Source of the DNA: a virus | Direction: 5' to 3' (one strand) | Length of the DNA: 64,000 nt | Virus record (IMG/VR): IMGVR_UViG_3300044641_002513 | Span: 1 to 64,000 of that record | In this document: positions 29,761-39,782 of the stretch, piece after piece | Layout: each line of letters starts with the position of its first letter | Position numbering within the stretch: the stretch's first letter is position 1 | The notes under the pieces: model-generated | Seen by the model: the letters and a program-made list of their open reading frames with translations, nothing else | Told to the model about the DNA's origin: nothing | Databases searched by the model: none | Position numbers and translations under genes: made by a program

Positions 29761-30282
29761 ATGAAACCTCAACACGAGTTTAGTTTCTGGGATTTAAACA
29801 GAGAGTTGTTGCTTATAGAGCAATTTAACTCTTTGTACACAAAAGATACTACTAAGAATAAAGAAAAAAGTTCTAAGCTGATGTGGGCAATTTACTTTGC
29901 TTACAATCCTGAATCTAAGTTCTTTAACATTCCTGATAAACTTAGTATACTAGCTAAAGACTTGTTAAAAGAACCTAAGTTTAATTGGGAATCTTGTAAA
30001 GATGTAGTAGCTTTATACAAAAGTTCTGTATTAACTGATGCTGAACGAGCGTTAGTTACTTGGGGAGAAATTATAACAATGAGAGACGAGTCACTTAAAA
30101 CTTTATACAAAGCTGCTATTCAACAAAATGATACAGATGAGTTAGTTAAGTTAGACAAAATGCTAGCTAATACTCCTAAACTATTTGAAGACTACAAAAA
30201 GATTAAGAAAGATTACGAAGAAGAAAAAGTTACTAAAAAAGGTAAACACAATAAGTCTCTAACTGAGGCTGGAGAAATTTAA
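29761..30282 (+). CDS. Hypothetical protein before packaging genes (173 aa)
   Basis: A helical 173-residue protein (FNIPDKLSILAKDLLKEPKF, RDESLKTLYKAAIQQNDTDE) with a very lysine-rich C-terminus. Its position just ahead of the zinc-ribbon protein and large terminase, and its helical character, suit a small-terminase-like or packaging accessory protein. This is inferred from position only. Confidence 0.6.
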   Translation: MKPQHEFSFWDLNRELLLIEQFNSLYTKDTTKNKEKSSKLMWAIYFAYNPESKFFNIPDKLSILAKDLLKEPKFNWESCKDVVALYKSSVLTDAERALVTWGEIITMRDESLKTLYKAAIQQNDTDELVKLDKMLANTPKLFEDYKKIKKDYEEEKVTKKGKHNKSLTEAGEI

Positions 30283-30293
30283 TACTTAAGACA

Positions 30294-30554
30294 ATGGATA
30301 GCATTTGGGAAAATAAATCAAAAATTCTAGAAGGTATTAAAAATACCGTAGCTAAAAATAAATTTGTAAAAGAAGTAGCTAAGGAAAGACATCTAATATG
30401 TCAAGGTTGTATACACTTGTCTACAGATTGTCCTCCTTTAGTTAAAGAATGTTGTGCTGAATGTGGTTGTTCTGTAAAATTTAAGACCCACAGCCTAGCT
30501 TCAAGTTGTCCTATTAATAAATGGCCTGCAATAGAAACAAATGATAATAAATAA
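30294..30554 (+). CDS. Zinc-ribbon protein preceding terminase
   Basis: Cysteines are arranged CQGCIHLSTDCPPLVKECC and CAECGCSVKFKTHSL with a final SCP, forming one or two zinc ribbons over 86 residues. The last bases overlap the TerL start by 14. Small zinc-ribbon proteins often accompany phage packaging genes. The leader ACTTAAGACA precedes the ATG. Confidence 0.65.
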   Translation: MDSIWENKSKILEGIKNTVAKNKFVKEVAKERHLICQGCIHLSTDCPPLVKECCAECGCSVKFKTHSLASSCPINKWPAIETNDNK

Positions 30555-32715
30555 CTCCAATTTCAGATTACCCGAGATACCTAACTTCCATCCAATACTA
30601 GAGTATTACGATAGAATTGGTTTTTGGAAAGACCAAAAAAGAAGATGTATAGAAGGATATTGGGTATCAGGTAAATGGATGCCTGGTCCTTTATATTACT
30701 ATATCAACTTTCACAACATACAATTTGAAGACGACTCTTCTGTATCTCAAGCTTTTGGTTTACCGTTTTTAAGAGATATAGATTGGGAATTGTTTCTACT
30801 ATACGAAGAATGTAGAGGTTTTTCAGGTTTTGCTGACGACACACAGTTTACTTGTGATAGAAAATATGGACCTGAAAAAGAACTTTCTATAAAACTAAAA
30901 AGGATTACTGAAGAAGAAACTAAAAAGTTTACTTATATAACTGCTAGAGAATATCTACGTAAAAATCACGGCAAATCTTTAGGAAAACCACTATACAAAA
31001 ACTCTGCTAAGCATTTTATGTCTATACAAGCCCGTGGTTCAGGTAAATCCTACTCCTCTTCAGGCATTGTTAATCATAACTTACTATTTGACGGAGCTAC
31101 AGACTACGATGACTACCTTACTAGAAGAAAAGCTAAACAATTCTTTGCATCAGACACAGTTGTAGGAGCAATTGACACTAAGTACACAGTGCCTTTACTT
31201 AAAAAATCCTCTACTGCACTAGAACTTTTAGCAGGAAGTTATAAATTAGGAGATGAGTTTTTTCCTGCACCACTAATGATTGATTATTCAGGGTCAATGG
31301 CTCCCAATAGAGACATTACAAGTATGTCTGGTTCAGTACTTAGACATAGAACCTTTAAAGATAACCCACTAGCAGCCAATGGTACTAGACCTAACTTAGT
31401 AGTGCTGGATGAGGTAGGTTTTATGTATAACATTAAAGAGTCTTGGGGAGCAGTAGAAGCAACACAAGCATCTAAACAAAAGAAAAACCTAGTAATCTGG
31501 GCATTAGGTACAGGAGGACTAGTATCAGGTAAAGCAGCATTGTATGCTGAATCTATATTTCGTAATCCGCAAGATTATAACTGTATAGACTTTGAAGATG
31601 TATGGGAACATAGAGGACAAATAGGTTATTTTGTACCTTATTCTAAAACTCTTAATGAGTTTAAGACTGGTGAAAACAAAATAACTGATGACTTGCTAGC
31701 TAATATGTATATTGAAAACAGACGTAAAGAAGCAAAGAAGTCACCTGATCCAACTGTATACCAAACAGAAATTATCAACGGTCCTATGTTGCCTTCAGAA
31801 GCTTTCCTTGTATTAGAAGGAGCTTTCTTTCCAACACTACTAATTAAAGAACAACTAGCTGAAGTTGAAGGAGGTAAATACAAAAAATACACAGATGCTT
31901 CTTTTAAAGGTAGACTAGTCTTTACACAAGACGGAGCAGTAGACTTTGAAACAATACAAGATGAGAAACCTATTAGAAAGTTCCCTTTAAACAAGAATGA
32001 TGACAAACGAGGGTGTGTAGAACTATGGGCTAAACCACAAAGAAATCCCGACGGTACTATCAACCGAGGAGTGTACATTGCAGGAATAGACGTTGTTGAT
32101 AAAGACAAGGCTACTACTGACTCACTACCTTGTATAGTAGTAATGAATAGATTCACTAGACAAATAGTAGCAGAATACACAGGACGTACAGGTGAAGCTA
32201 AAGATTTTTATGAAATCTGCCGTAAGTTGCTAATGTACTACAATGCTATGGGAATGTATGAAAAAAACCTTATTGGTTTATACAACTACTTTGACCAAAA
32301 CAAATGTACTTATCTCCTAGCAGAAACTCCTTACCAATTACGCTCAACTGATACTTATAAAGCAGGTACTAATACTTCTAAAGGTATTAATGCATCAGGT
32401 TCTATTAACTCTGAAGGACGTAATATGGTTAAGTCTTGGTTACAAGAAAGAATATCAACAGTATCAGAGACAAGAGTGTATGAAACTATTTATTCTCCAG
32501 CAATGCTAACAGAGTTAGTGATGTGGAATCCTGATGGTAACTTTGATAGAGTATCAGCACTAATAATGTTAATGTGGTTAGACAGTACTATGTATAAAGA
32601 AGTAACACAAAAAGTCGAACAGATAAAAACATTCTTAGATAATCCTTATTTTGAAAAAATGGGAGTACTAAAAAAGAAGCCAATAGAGACTTTTAATTCA
32701 AATTATTATTCATAG
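30541..32715 (+). CDS. Large terminase subunit (TerL)
   Basis: A 724-residue packaging motor and nuclease. The ATPase has Walker A ARGSGKSYSS (about 164-173) and a Walker B-type strand LVVLDEVGF near residue 290. The C-terminal RNase H-like nuclease starts at YIAGIDVVDKDKATTDS (about 520) with metal-binding acidic residues, and continues to a later LLAETPY segment. Length and gene order (TerL, portal, putative scaffold, MCP) match Crassvirales. The first residues overlap the zinc-ribbon gene. Confidence 0.92.
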   Translation: MIINNSNFRLPEIPNFHPILEYYDRIGFWKDQKRRCIEGYWVSGKWMPGPLYYYINFHNIQFEDDSSVSQAFGLPFLRDIDWELFLLYEECRGFSGFADDTQFTCDRKYGPEKELSIKLKRITEEETKKFTYITAREYLRKNHGKSLGKPLYKNSAKHFMSIQARGSGKSYSSSGIVNHNLLFDGATDYDDYLTRRKAKQFFASDTVVGAIDTKYTVPLLKKSSTALELLAGSYKLGDEFFPAPLMIDYSGSMAPNRDITSMSGSVLRHRTFKDNPLAANGTRPNLVVLDEVGFMYNIKESWGAVEATQASKQKKNLVIWALGTGGLVSGKAALYAESIFRNPQDYNCIDFEDVWEHRGQIGYFVPYSKTLNEFKTGENKITDDLLANMYIENRRKEAKKSPDPTVYQTEIINGPMLPSEAFLVLEGAFFPTLLIKEQLAEVEGGKYKKYTDASFKGRLVFTQDGAVDFETIQDEKPIRKFPLNKNDDKRGCVELWAKPQRNPDGTINRGVYIAGIDVVDKDKATTDSLPCIVVMNRFTRQIVAEYTGRTGEAKDFYEICRKLLMYYNAMGMYEKNLIGLYNYFDQNKCTYLLAETPYQLRSTDTYKAGTNTSKGINASGSINSEGRNMVKSWLQERISTVSETRVYETIYSPAMLTELVMWNPDGNFDRVSALIMLMWLDSTMYKEVTQKVEQIKTFLDNPYFEKMGVLKKKPIETFNSNYYS

Positions 32716-32720
32716 ATTTG
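32713..32720 (+). promoter_or_regulatory. TAGATTTG element before the portal gene
   Basis: Matches the TAnnTTTG -7 consensus and lies 21 bases before the portal ATG. The leader that follows (ATAAAATTTTACTATGA across the start) is nearly repeated in front of the cargo gene at 60465. Confidence 0.45.
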
Positions 32721-32741
32721 TATTTTAAATAAAATTTTACT

Positions 32742-35186
32742 ATGAGCTCTCCTGTAAAAATCCAAGGTTATATCAGTTTTCCAAGACAAAAGTTATCTGA
32801 TGCAGAAAAAACAGACCACTGGTATAAAAAGAATATAGACTTTGCAGAGCATCTATTAACATCGGACGTTAATCTACGTTCTAACTTTAAAAATAAAAAA
32901 AGCAACTACAACTTAAGAGTTAACATCATCAGCTCTAAAGACTTTGAGAAGTTTATCAACCCTGATAACTTAGATTTAGAATCTTTACCTGCTTCTTTCC
33001 AACACATAGGAATAGAAAACAGTAAAATTAACTTGTTGTTAGGAGAATATGCTAAAAGAAAGAAAGACTTTAAAGCATACATATCATCTAACGATTCAGA
33101 AAGTATATCTCGTAAAGAACAAACTTTAACTGACACTATAAAAGCAGAACTAGATAACATCATACAGACTACTTCTATTAGTGATGAAGAAATACAAAAA
33201 AGATTACAACAACTAGAAAAATATAAAACTTACCAATTCCAAGATATTGCAGAGATTACTGCTAACAAAATTCTAAAGAAAGAATACAAAGAAGGAGATT
33301 TTGATTTTACTTTCTTAAGAACTTTTGAAGACTTGCTTACAGCAGGAGAAGAAATAATGTATTGTGGAGTATTAGGAGGCAACCCTGTAATGAGACGAGT
33401 TAATCCTATGAACTTATACACAATGGGCGGTAACTCAATGTATATCGAAGATGCCGACATTATTGTAGAATATGGTTATAGGTCAATAGGACAAATAATA
33501 GATGATTACTGGGACGTACTACGACCTGAAGACATTGACTTCTTAGAAAGAGGAAAAGTAGATGCATCATTAGGTTCAGGTGGTGGTATAGGATTAAACA
33601 GAGATATTTCTGTATACGATTACTACGGAGAACAAGGTGCTCTTAATATCTTTCATCCTAACGAAATGGGAGTACGTACATTTGCAGGTGCTTTTGATAC
33701 TTACGGTAACGTACGTGTGCTAAAAGTATGTTGGAGGTCTAGAAGAAAAATAGGTGAGCTTACTTACTTTGATGAAGACGGTAACGAACAAAAAGACTAT
33801 GTTCCTGAAGACTATAAAGTTAACAAAACATTAGGAGAATCTTTAAAATGGATATGGGTTAATGAGTGGATGGAAGGTACTAAGATAGCTGACCATGTAT
33901 ATACAGTAATGAGGCCTGTACCTTATGCTTCTAAATCCCTAGTTAACAAATCAAAAGGTACTCCACCTTATGTAGGTAGCGTAAACTCAACAAATGATTA
34001 CAAGGTTCAATCCTTAATGGATGTGATGAAACCGTTAGCTTATTCTTATGACATTGCTTATTACAAACGTGAATTAGCTATTGCTACCTACAAAGGTTCT
34101 TTTACAGCACTTAACAGTTCTTTAGTGCCATCAGGTTGGGACCCTAAAGAATGGATGAGATATGTAACTATCAATAAATTTGGTTGGTTAGACCCTACTA
34201 ATGAAATACTTAAAGGACCTTCTCAAGGTAAGTCAGCAGGAGCTTTCAATACACTTACAGCTCAACAAATACAAGTAGGTGACCCTAATGAAATAGGAAT
34301 GTATACTAACTTAATGTTAGATATAGAAAATACTCTAGGTAAAATAGCAGGTGTTACAGGTGCTAGAGAAGGGCAAATACAAAACAGAGAAGCCGTTAAT
34401 AATGTAGAACGTGAGGTAGCACAAACTTCTCACATTACAGAAAAATGGTTTGCAATAGATAACAACTTCCGCAAAAGAGTATTAACTAAGTTCTTAGAGT
34501 GTTGTAAATATGCTTATAAAACTAATCCTAAAAAAGGACAATACTTATTAGATGATATGGGGCAACAACTTATAACTCACTTCGACGAGTTTTGTGCTAC
34601 GGAGTATGATTTACACTTGTCTAATTCTTCTAATGACCAACAGTTGTTTAATGACCTTAAAGCATTATCTCAAGCAGCTATTCAAAACGGACAAGCTACT
34701 ATATCAGATTTAATTGCTATTAGCCAATCTGAATCTGTACAAGATGTTGCAAGAAAATTAGAAGACTCTGCTAGAAAAATTAGAGAAGAAAATCAGAAAA
34801 TACAACAACAACAATTAGCTCAACAAGACGAAGCTAATAAATTAATGATGCAAGACAAGCAAGCTCAACGAGAGTGGGAGATTAAAAAACACGACGATGA
34901 TATTGCAGTAGAAAGAGAAAGAATAGAATCTAATATACTTATTGCAAGTATAAAAGAAGAGAATAACAACTACAGAAACAGCACTAATATGGTAGACACT
35001 GATAACAATGGTGTGGGAGATTTATTAGACTTACGTCGCACTGAAGTTGATGAGAATTTTAAACAAGAACAGATTAACTTAAAGCAACAACAGTTAGAAG
35101 AAACAGTTAGAGCTAATAAAGCTAAAGAGGAACTACAGAAAAAATCTATTGCTGCTCAAGCTAACAGAGCTAATGGAGCAAAATAG
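32742..35186 (+). CDS. Portal protein
   Basis: An 814-residue protein following TerL, with portal-like features: an N-terminal helical region, a central stem/wing (PYASKSLVNKSKG, VMKPLAYSYDIAYYKRELAI) and the segment GVTGAREGQIQNREAVNNVE. This type of segment is common in large phage portals. The C-terminal 130 residues are a Gln/Lys/Glu-rich coiled coil (QKIQQQQLAQQDEANKLMMQ). Crassvirales portals are of this large size. It forms the dodecameric DNA channel at the capsid vertex. Confidence 0.88.
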   Translation: MSSPVKIQGYISFPRQKLSDAEKTDHWYKKNIDFAEHLLTSDVNLRSNFKNKKSNYNLRVNIISSKDFEKFINPDNLDLESLPASFQHIGIENSKINLLLGEYAKRKKDFKAYISSNDSESISRKEQTLTDTIKAELDNIIQTTSISDEEIQKRLQQLEKYKTYQFQDIAEITANKILKKEYKEGDFDFTFLRTFEDLLTAGEEIMYCGVLGGNPVMRRVNPMNLYTMGGNSMYIEDADIIVEYGYRSIGQIIDDYWDVLRPEDIDFLERGKVDASLGSGGGIGLNRDISVYDYYGEQGALNIFHPNEMGVRTFAGAFDTYGNVRVLKVCWRSRRKIGELTYFDEDGNEQKDYVPEDYKVNKTLGESLKWIWVNEWMEGTKIADHVYTVMRPVPYASKSLVNKSKGTPPYVGSVNSTNDYKVQSLMDVMKPLAYSYDIAYYKRELAIATYKGSFTALNSSLVPSGWDPKEWMRYVTINKFGWLDPTNEILKGPSQGKSAGAFNTLTAQQIQVGDPNEIGMYTNLMLDIENTLGKIAGVTGAREGQIQNREAVNNVEREVAQTSHITEKWFAIDNNFRKRVLTKFLECCKYAYKTNPKKGQYLLDDMGQQLITHFDEFCATEYDLHLSNSSNDQQLFNDLKALSQAAIQNGQATISDLIAISQSESVQDVARKLEDSARKIREENQKIQQQQLAQQDEANKLMMQDKQAQREWEIKKHDDDIAVERERIESNILIASIKEENNNYRNSTNMVDTDNNGVGDLLDLRRTEVDENFKQEQINLKQQQLEETVRANKAKEELQKKSIAAQANRANGAK

Positions 35187-35274
35187 AGCTATAGAACTAT
35201 AAGAGTTTTATAACAATTAATATACCCTATGTATAAAAATAATTTTAATATTGTAACCAATTAAGACAGCAAAT

Positions 35275-36414
35275 ATGAGTACAGAGAATGAAGAGTTATT
35301 TGAAGGACTTCAAATAATGACTCCCTCAGAATTAAATTCAGCAGTAGCTGAATCTAATAAAGAAGAAACTGGAGAAGAAGAAATTGAAGTAGATAACCTA
35401 CAGGAAGTAATAACTCCTGTAGAGAAAACTACTAAACAGAGTAACACTGAATCCTCAGTAGATACTGCTAGTAAAACAGAAGCAGTCTACAAAGGATTAA
35501 TGAAAGAACTTGTTAACGCAGGTATTTTAACAGCAGAAGATGTTGAAAAACTAGATGAGTTGCCAGGTACTTTAGATTCGATTAAATCGTTAGTCGATAA
35601 AACAGTAAAAACTAATTTTAAAAAGGCAGAAGAGAATTGGAAAAAAAGTATGCCAAGTGTTAAGAAACGATTTTTAGAAATCGAAGACGCATTTGACGAA
35701 ACTGACCAAGCTATCTTAATGGCCCAAAGATTAGAGTTCTTTGATAGTATTGATAATGATGCTTTAGAAAAAGATGTAACCTTGCAAAAACAAGTTTACT
35801 TTGACTTATTAAAGTCTAAAAACTTTTCTGACCAAGATGCAATGGAGGCAATAGAAGATGCAGAGTCTGTAGGTAAGCTAGCAGATAAAGCTCTAAAAGC
35901 TATTCCTGAATTAAAAAACCAAGCTCAAGGTTATGTAAAAGAAGCTAAGGCTTTTAAAGAAGAAAGAACTAAAGCAGAGATTGAAGCTCAAAACAAAGCG
36001 TTTGAAAATTTAATCTCAAACATAGAATCTAGAGATGCTTTTATTGATGGGTTAAGCCTAAATAAAGTAGCAAAGGATAGATTAAAAGGTAATATCTTAA
36101 ACCCTGTTTTTAAAGATGATGCAGGCCAAGAGTATAACAGTTTAATGTATAAACAAAAAAGAAACCCAGTAGAGTTTGAAATGCTAATCAACTACTACGA
36201 TACAATTGGGTTATTTAACTTAGATAAGCAAGGTAAGTTTAAACCTGATATTTCTAAATTAAAAAATGTAGCAAAAACAGCTGCGGTAAATGAGTTAGAC
36301 AAAATCATTTCCTCAGAAGAACAAAGAGGCGTAGGACGTAATACATCAGTAGAAACATCACAGAAAACTGAAGGATTACTAAGTATGCTAGAAAGTGCTT
36401 TTACTAAAAAATAA
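35275..36414 (+). CDS. Putative capsid scaffold protein
   Basis: A 379-residue acidic, helical protein with predicted coiled coils (SKTEAVYKGLMKELVNAGIL, PELKNQAQGYVKEAKAFKEE), lying between portal and major capsid genes. The position and composition fit a scaffolding protein that guides capsid assembly and is later removed. The leader TTAAGACAGCAAA before its ATG recurs before the gene at 38049. The sequence itself is not recognisable beyond this. Confidence 0.7.
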   Translation: MSTENEELFEGLQIMTPSELNSAVAESNKEETGEEEIEVDNLQEVITPVEKTTKQSNTESSVDTASKTEAVYKGLMKELVNAGILTAEDVEKLDELPGTLDSIKSLVDKTVKTNFKKAEENWKKSMPSVKKRFLEIEDAFDETDQAILMAQRLEFFDSIDNDALEKDVTLQKQVYFDLLKSKNFSDQDAMEAIEDAESVGKLADKALKAIPELKNQAQGYVKEAKAFKEERTKAEIEAQNKAFENLISNIESRDAFIDGLSLNKVAKDRLKGNILNPVFKDDAGQEYNSLMYKQKRNPVEFEMLINYYDTIGLFNLDKQGKFKPDISKLKNVAKTAAVNELDKIISSEEQRGVGRNTSVETSQKTEGLLSMLESAFTKK

Positions 36415-36449
36415 TAAATATATACCGTTAACAATTTAAAAAAAACAAA

Positions 36450-37961
36450 ATGGCTCAATTACTTCCATTACAAAGGTATGAAGCGAAAGATTACAATGGT
36501 CTGGTAACAGATAACCACTTCTATTCTTTATACCAACAAAAACCACAATTGATTAGTAACGTAATCAAAGAAATCTACAAAACTAATTTACAAGGTAAAC
36601 TTCGTGAATTTGTTGATAGATTTCCTGTTAAAGAAGTAGAACAAGAAAATGGTTTTTACAACTGGATGCTACAAGGACAACAAGATAAAAACTTGCCTTT
36701 AGTAGACGCTGAAACAATCAATGGTCTTACTATTTCTGCTGGAACTTTCCCTGCTAACGTAGGTGCAAACGGAGAGCGTTTCTATTTAATCTTTGACGAA
36801 CCTTTGTTTGAAGAAACAAACGTACTAAGAGGAGAAGTTGATGATTACCACTTATTAGTTAAAAAAGCTATGGATGCTGGTTCTCGTTACAAAGTAGAAG
36901 TTGAATTAGTTACAGACAATCCTAACAAAACTGTTCCTTCTGAGGAATTAGCTGTTGGAACTCGTTGGTCTAAATACTATTCATTAAGTCCTTCTACATT
37001 ATCTTATCAAGGTGCTAAACCTTACTTTACATCTCCTTGGAGAATGGAAAACCGTCCTACAACAATGAGAATGGAATATGAAGTAGCAGGTAACACTATT
37101 AATAAAGGTAAAAACGAACCATTAGAATTTGGTTTCAATTACAAAGGACAATCTGAGTCTGTATGGATTAACTACCAAGATTTAGTTGCTCATCACCAGT
37201 GTGAAGAAATGTTCGCAAGAATGTTAATGTACGGTAAGAAAAACTGGACTGCTGACCACAAATACTTGAACAAAGATGATAAAACGAAATATGCTATCGA
37301 ATCAGGTGCAGGTTTCTTTGAGCAAATTGCTCCATCTAACGTTCATTACTATAATACTTATGACCTTGACTGGCATTTAGAAATGTTGTTAGACATGGGT
37401 GTTGGTAAATTAGAGCGTGGAAAACGTACTATCCACTTGTTAACAGGTGAGTTTGGTGCTATCGAAATCTCTAAACAAATCAACGCTAAATCAGGTGCAG
37501 GTAAGTTTACAGTAATCTCTGACAAATTCTTAACTTCTAATACTAACCCAGGAAACTTAGGTGGAAAAAACACTAAAGGTTTAATGGAGCCACAATGGAA
37601 TGTTTACGAATGGTACAATGGAGTTACTATTATGGTTGAAATCGTTGATTTCTTCGATGATGATGTATACTTCCCACAACGTCACCCTGATGGTAAAGGT
37701 ATCGTAGAATCACACAGAATCCTTGCTTTAGATTATGGAGATAATGCAGGTATCTACCGTATTAAACCAAAAGGAGTTCCTGATTACAATTGGGCTTATA
37801 TCCCAGGTATGAGAGACCCATTCTCTCCAGCAGGAAAAGGTTCACCTAAAATGGTAGCTTCACCAGTTGACGGTTACTCTGTACATTTCCAGAAATGGGG
37901 TGGTATGATGATCGAAGACCCAACTAAAGTTGTAGACTTACGCTTAGTAGTTGAAAGATGA
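36450..37961 (+). CDS. Major capsid protein (HK97 fold, crAss type)
   Basis: The 503-residue length, start MAQLLPLQRYEAKDYNGLVT and gene position match the major capsid protein of crAss-like phages, which has an HK97 fold. A beta-rich body with many aromatic and Asn/Gly turns is visible (LISNVIKEIYKTNLQGKLRE, then GEFGAIEISKQINAKSGAGK). Codon choice is strongly biased to translationally preferred codons, as expected for the most abundant virion protein. A strong terminator follows. Confidence 0.9.
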   Translation: MAQLLPLQRYEAKDYNGLVTDNHFYSLYQQKPQLISNVIKEIYKTNLQGKLREFVDRFPVKEVEQENGFYNWMLQGQQDKNLPLVDAETINGLTISAGTFPANVGANGERFYLIFDEPLFEETNVLRGEVDDYHLLVKKAMDAGSRYKVEVELVTDNPNKTVPSEELAVGTRWSKYYSLSPSTLSYQGAKPYFTSPWRMENRPTTMRMEYEVAGNTINKGKNEPLEFGFNYKGQSESVWINYQDLVAHHQCEEMFARMLMYGKKNWTADHKYLNKDDKTKYAIESGAGFFEQIAPSNVHYYNTYDLDWHLEMLLDMGVGKLERGKRTIHLLTGEFGAIEISKQINAKSGAGKFTVISDKFLTSNTNPGNLGGKNTKGLMEPQWNVYEWYNGVTIMVEIVDFFDDDVYFPQRHPDGKGIVESHRILALDYGDNAGIYRIKPKGVPDYNWAYIPGMRDPFSPAGKGSPKMVASPVDGYSVHFQKWGGMMIEDPTKVVDLRLVVER

Positions 37962-37975
37962 TAAAATTTTAAACG

Positions 37976-38008
37976 AGTTCTCCTCCCTAAAAAGAGGAGG
38001 ACTTTTTT
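37976..38008 (+). terminator. Terminator after the major capsid gene
   Basis: Stem 37976-37985 with 37994-38003 (AGTTCTCCTC/GAGGAGGACT, one G-U), loop of 8, followed by six T. It lies 14 bases past the capsid stop. Confidence 0.85.
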
Positions 38009-38048
38009 AAAACGGAGAATTTAATATAATAATTTAAGACAGCAAAAA

Positions 38049-38987
38049 ATGGAAACAGCAGAAAAACAAAAAACTGTTTACGGTACTTTTCTACAAAATA
38101 GATTAGTTTCTGTAAAAGCAGTAGAGTCTTCAGGCAAATGGAGCACGTTATTAGTAAAAGGTCAAGAAAAACAAAAAGACCCTTTTATGTATAACAAAGT
38201 AAAACGAAGCTATCAAGTACCACTTAATAGCGAATTAAAAGGAGGAGGAGTAAAAGTTATTTTGGACGACCAAAAGAGAGTCAAAATCCAAAAGTATATG
38301 GAATCATTTCCTAACGGAATGACCCAAAAAGAGTTCTTTGAAAAAGAGTTAGGAGTAGACTTAAACCCTACATCAGAAGCAGATAAAAACTTCTGGAGAA
38401 GTGATCGTAGAGGTAGAGTAGTTATTACTAAAGAAGGGATGACATTAAACTTGAATCAATCTTTAGATATGTTAAAGTATCTAATACTGATTTCTAATAG
38501 AATGCTTATCGCTCCATCTTACGATGAGAGAACCTTAAAAGCTACTTACGAGTTTATGATTGTAGATGAAAGTAAAGTTACATCTCAAAAACTTGAAGAA
38601 GCTAACGTAAAATCTCAAGCTTATATTAAGTTTGCTGAAGTTACAAACAGTCGTTCTTCTATCATAGGATTTATTAAATCACTAGGTAGAACTATTCCTG
38701 CTACTGCTACTGATGAATGGCTAAAAGGAGAAGTATTAAATGTTGTTGATAACAGCCCTAAATATTTCTTAGAAGTAGTTGACCATCCGCAGTATAACGA
38801 GCGTATCTTTGTACAAGAAGCTATTGAAGCTGGTGCAATAATTCGTAAAGGAGAAAAAAGATATGTTTTAGATAACGGTGCTGAATTAGGAGACTTAAAT
38901 GATACTATCAATTATCTTTTAAATCCTGATAACCAAGAATCTAAAATGAGAATAAAAGGAAAAATTGAACTATTAAAACGTAAATAA
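38049..38987 (+). CDS. Virion structural protein (312 aa)
   Basis: A protein with a mixed N-terminal region (YGTFLQNRLVSVKAVESSGK) and a helical middle, placed directly behind the capsid gene. In crAss-like phages this position holds a conserved virion protein. The start has the TTAAGACAGCAAA leader. The precise location in the virion is not known to me. Confidence 0.7.
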   Translation: METAEKQKTVYGTFLQNRLVSVKAVESSGKWSTLLVKGQEKQKDPFMYNKVKRSYQVPLNSELKGGGVKVILDDQKRVKIQKYMESFPNGMTQKEFFEKELGVDLNPTSEADKNFWRSDRRGRVVITKEGMTLNLNQSLDMLKYLILISNRMLIAPSYDERTLKATYEFMIVDESKVTSQKLEEANVKSQAYIKFAEVTNSRSSIIGFIKSLGRTIPATATDEWLKGEVLNVVDNSPKYFLEVVDHPQYNERIFVQEAIEAGAIIRKGEKRYVLDNGAELGDLNDTINYLLNPDNQESKMRIKGKIELLKRK

Positions 38988-39751
38988 TGACGGCTAACGA
39001 AATGGCTAATTTGCTAGATGAGAAAGTAGATAGAGTATCTAGTTTTGGTTCCCCTGGGTACGAAGACTTTGACTACACTTCTGTATTATCTGAAGCACAA
39101 CAGCTATACGTTAAAAAGTTTTTTGATGAAGTAAACAATAGAAAAGGCAAAGGCTTTGAAGAAATTGAAATAAGAAACCAAGGATTAGCTGCTCTAGTAA
39201 AGGACGGTAACAACCTAACGGCTTCTGCTTCTCAAACAGGAATTATTACGAATAATTATGTTATAGGAAAGTTCTTTGATTTACCGCTTGACCACATGTA
39301 TACTATATACGAAGAGTGTACTATAGATAAAAAGATATGTGGAACAGAGGAATTTATTATTGGGTACATAGTAACAATTGCTCACAATGAAATGCAAAGG
39401 TTTAACTGGAGCAAATATAAAAAACCGTTTTACAACATTACGGGAGATTGTAGAGTTTGGCGTTCTGAGTTTTCAAGAAGCACTTCTGGTATTTTACCTA
39501 GTGCTGCTGCAACTGCTAAACGTCACGAATTGTTTACTGATAAAACTTTTAATATAACTAACTATCATATTAGATATGTTAAAAACCCATTAGACATAGT
39601 AGTTAATAGAACTACTGTTGCTAATCAAAGAAACTGTGAATTAGATACTTCAACTCACGTAGTTATAGTAGATATTGCAGCAGACTTGTTACTACAAAGA
39701 GTTAAAGAACAAAAAGTTCCTTTAATAGAAGGATTTAAAGATTTAGAATAA
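38987..39751 (+). CDS. Head-tail connector/ring-type protein (254 aa)
   Basis: The start overlaps the previous stop. Features include a helical N-terminal segment (TSVLSEAQQLYVKKFFDEVN) and a beta-rich C-terminus with NITNYHIRYVKNPLDIVVNR. The last part resembles tail-completion or ring proteins of crAss-like virions, which stack below the portal. The assignment is by position and general pattern. Confidence 0.65.
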   Translation: MTANEMANLLDEKVDRVSSFGSPGYEDFDYTSVLSEAQQLYVKKFFDEVNNRKGKGFEEIEIRNQGLAALVKDGNNLTASASQTGIITNNYVIGKFFDLPLDHMYTIYEECTIDKKICGTEEFIIGYIVTIAHNEMQRFNWSKYKKPFYNITGDCRVWRSEFSRSTSGILPSAAATAKRHELFTDKTFNITNYHIRYVKNPLDIVVNRTTVANQRNCELDTSTHVVIVDIAADLLLQRVKEQKVPLIEGFKDLE

Positions 39752-39782
39752 TAAAAGATTAATAATTTAAAAACAAAATAAA

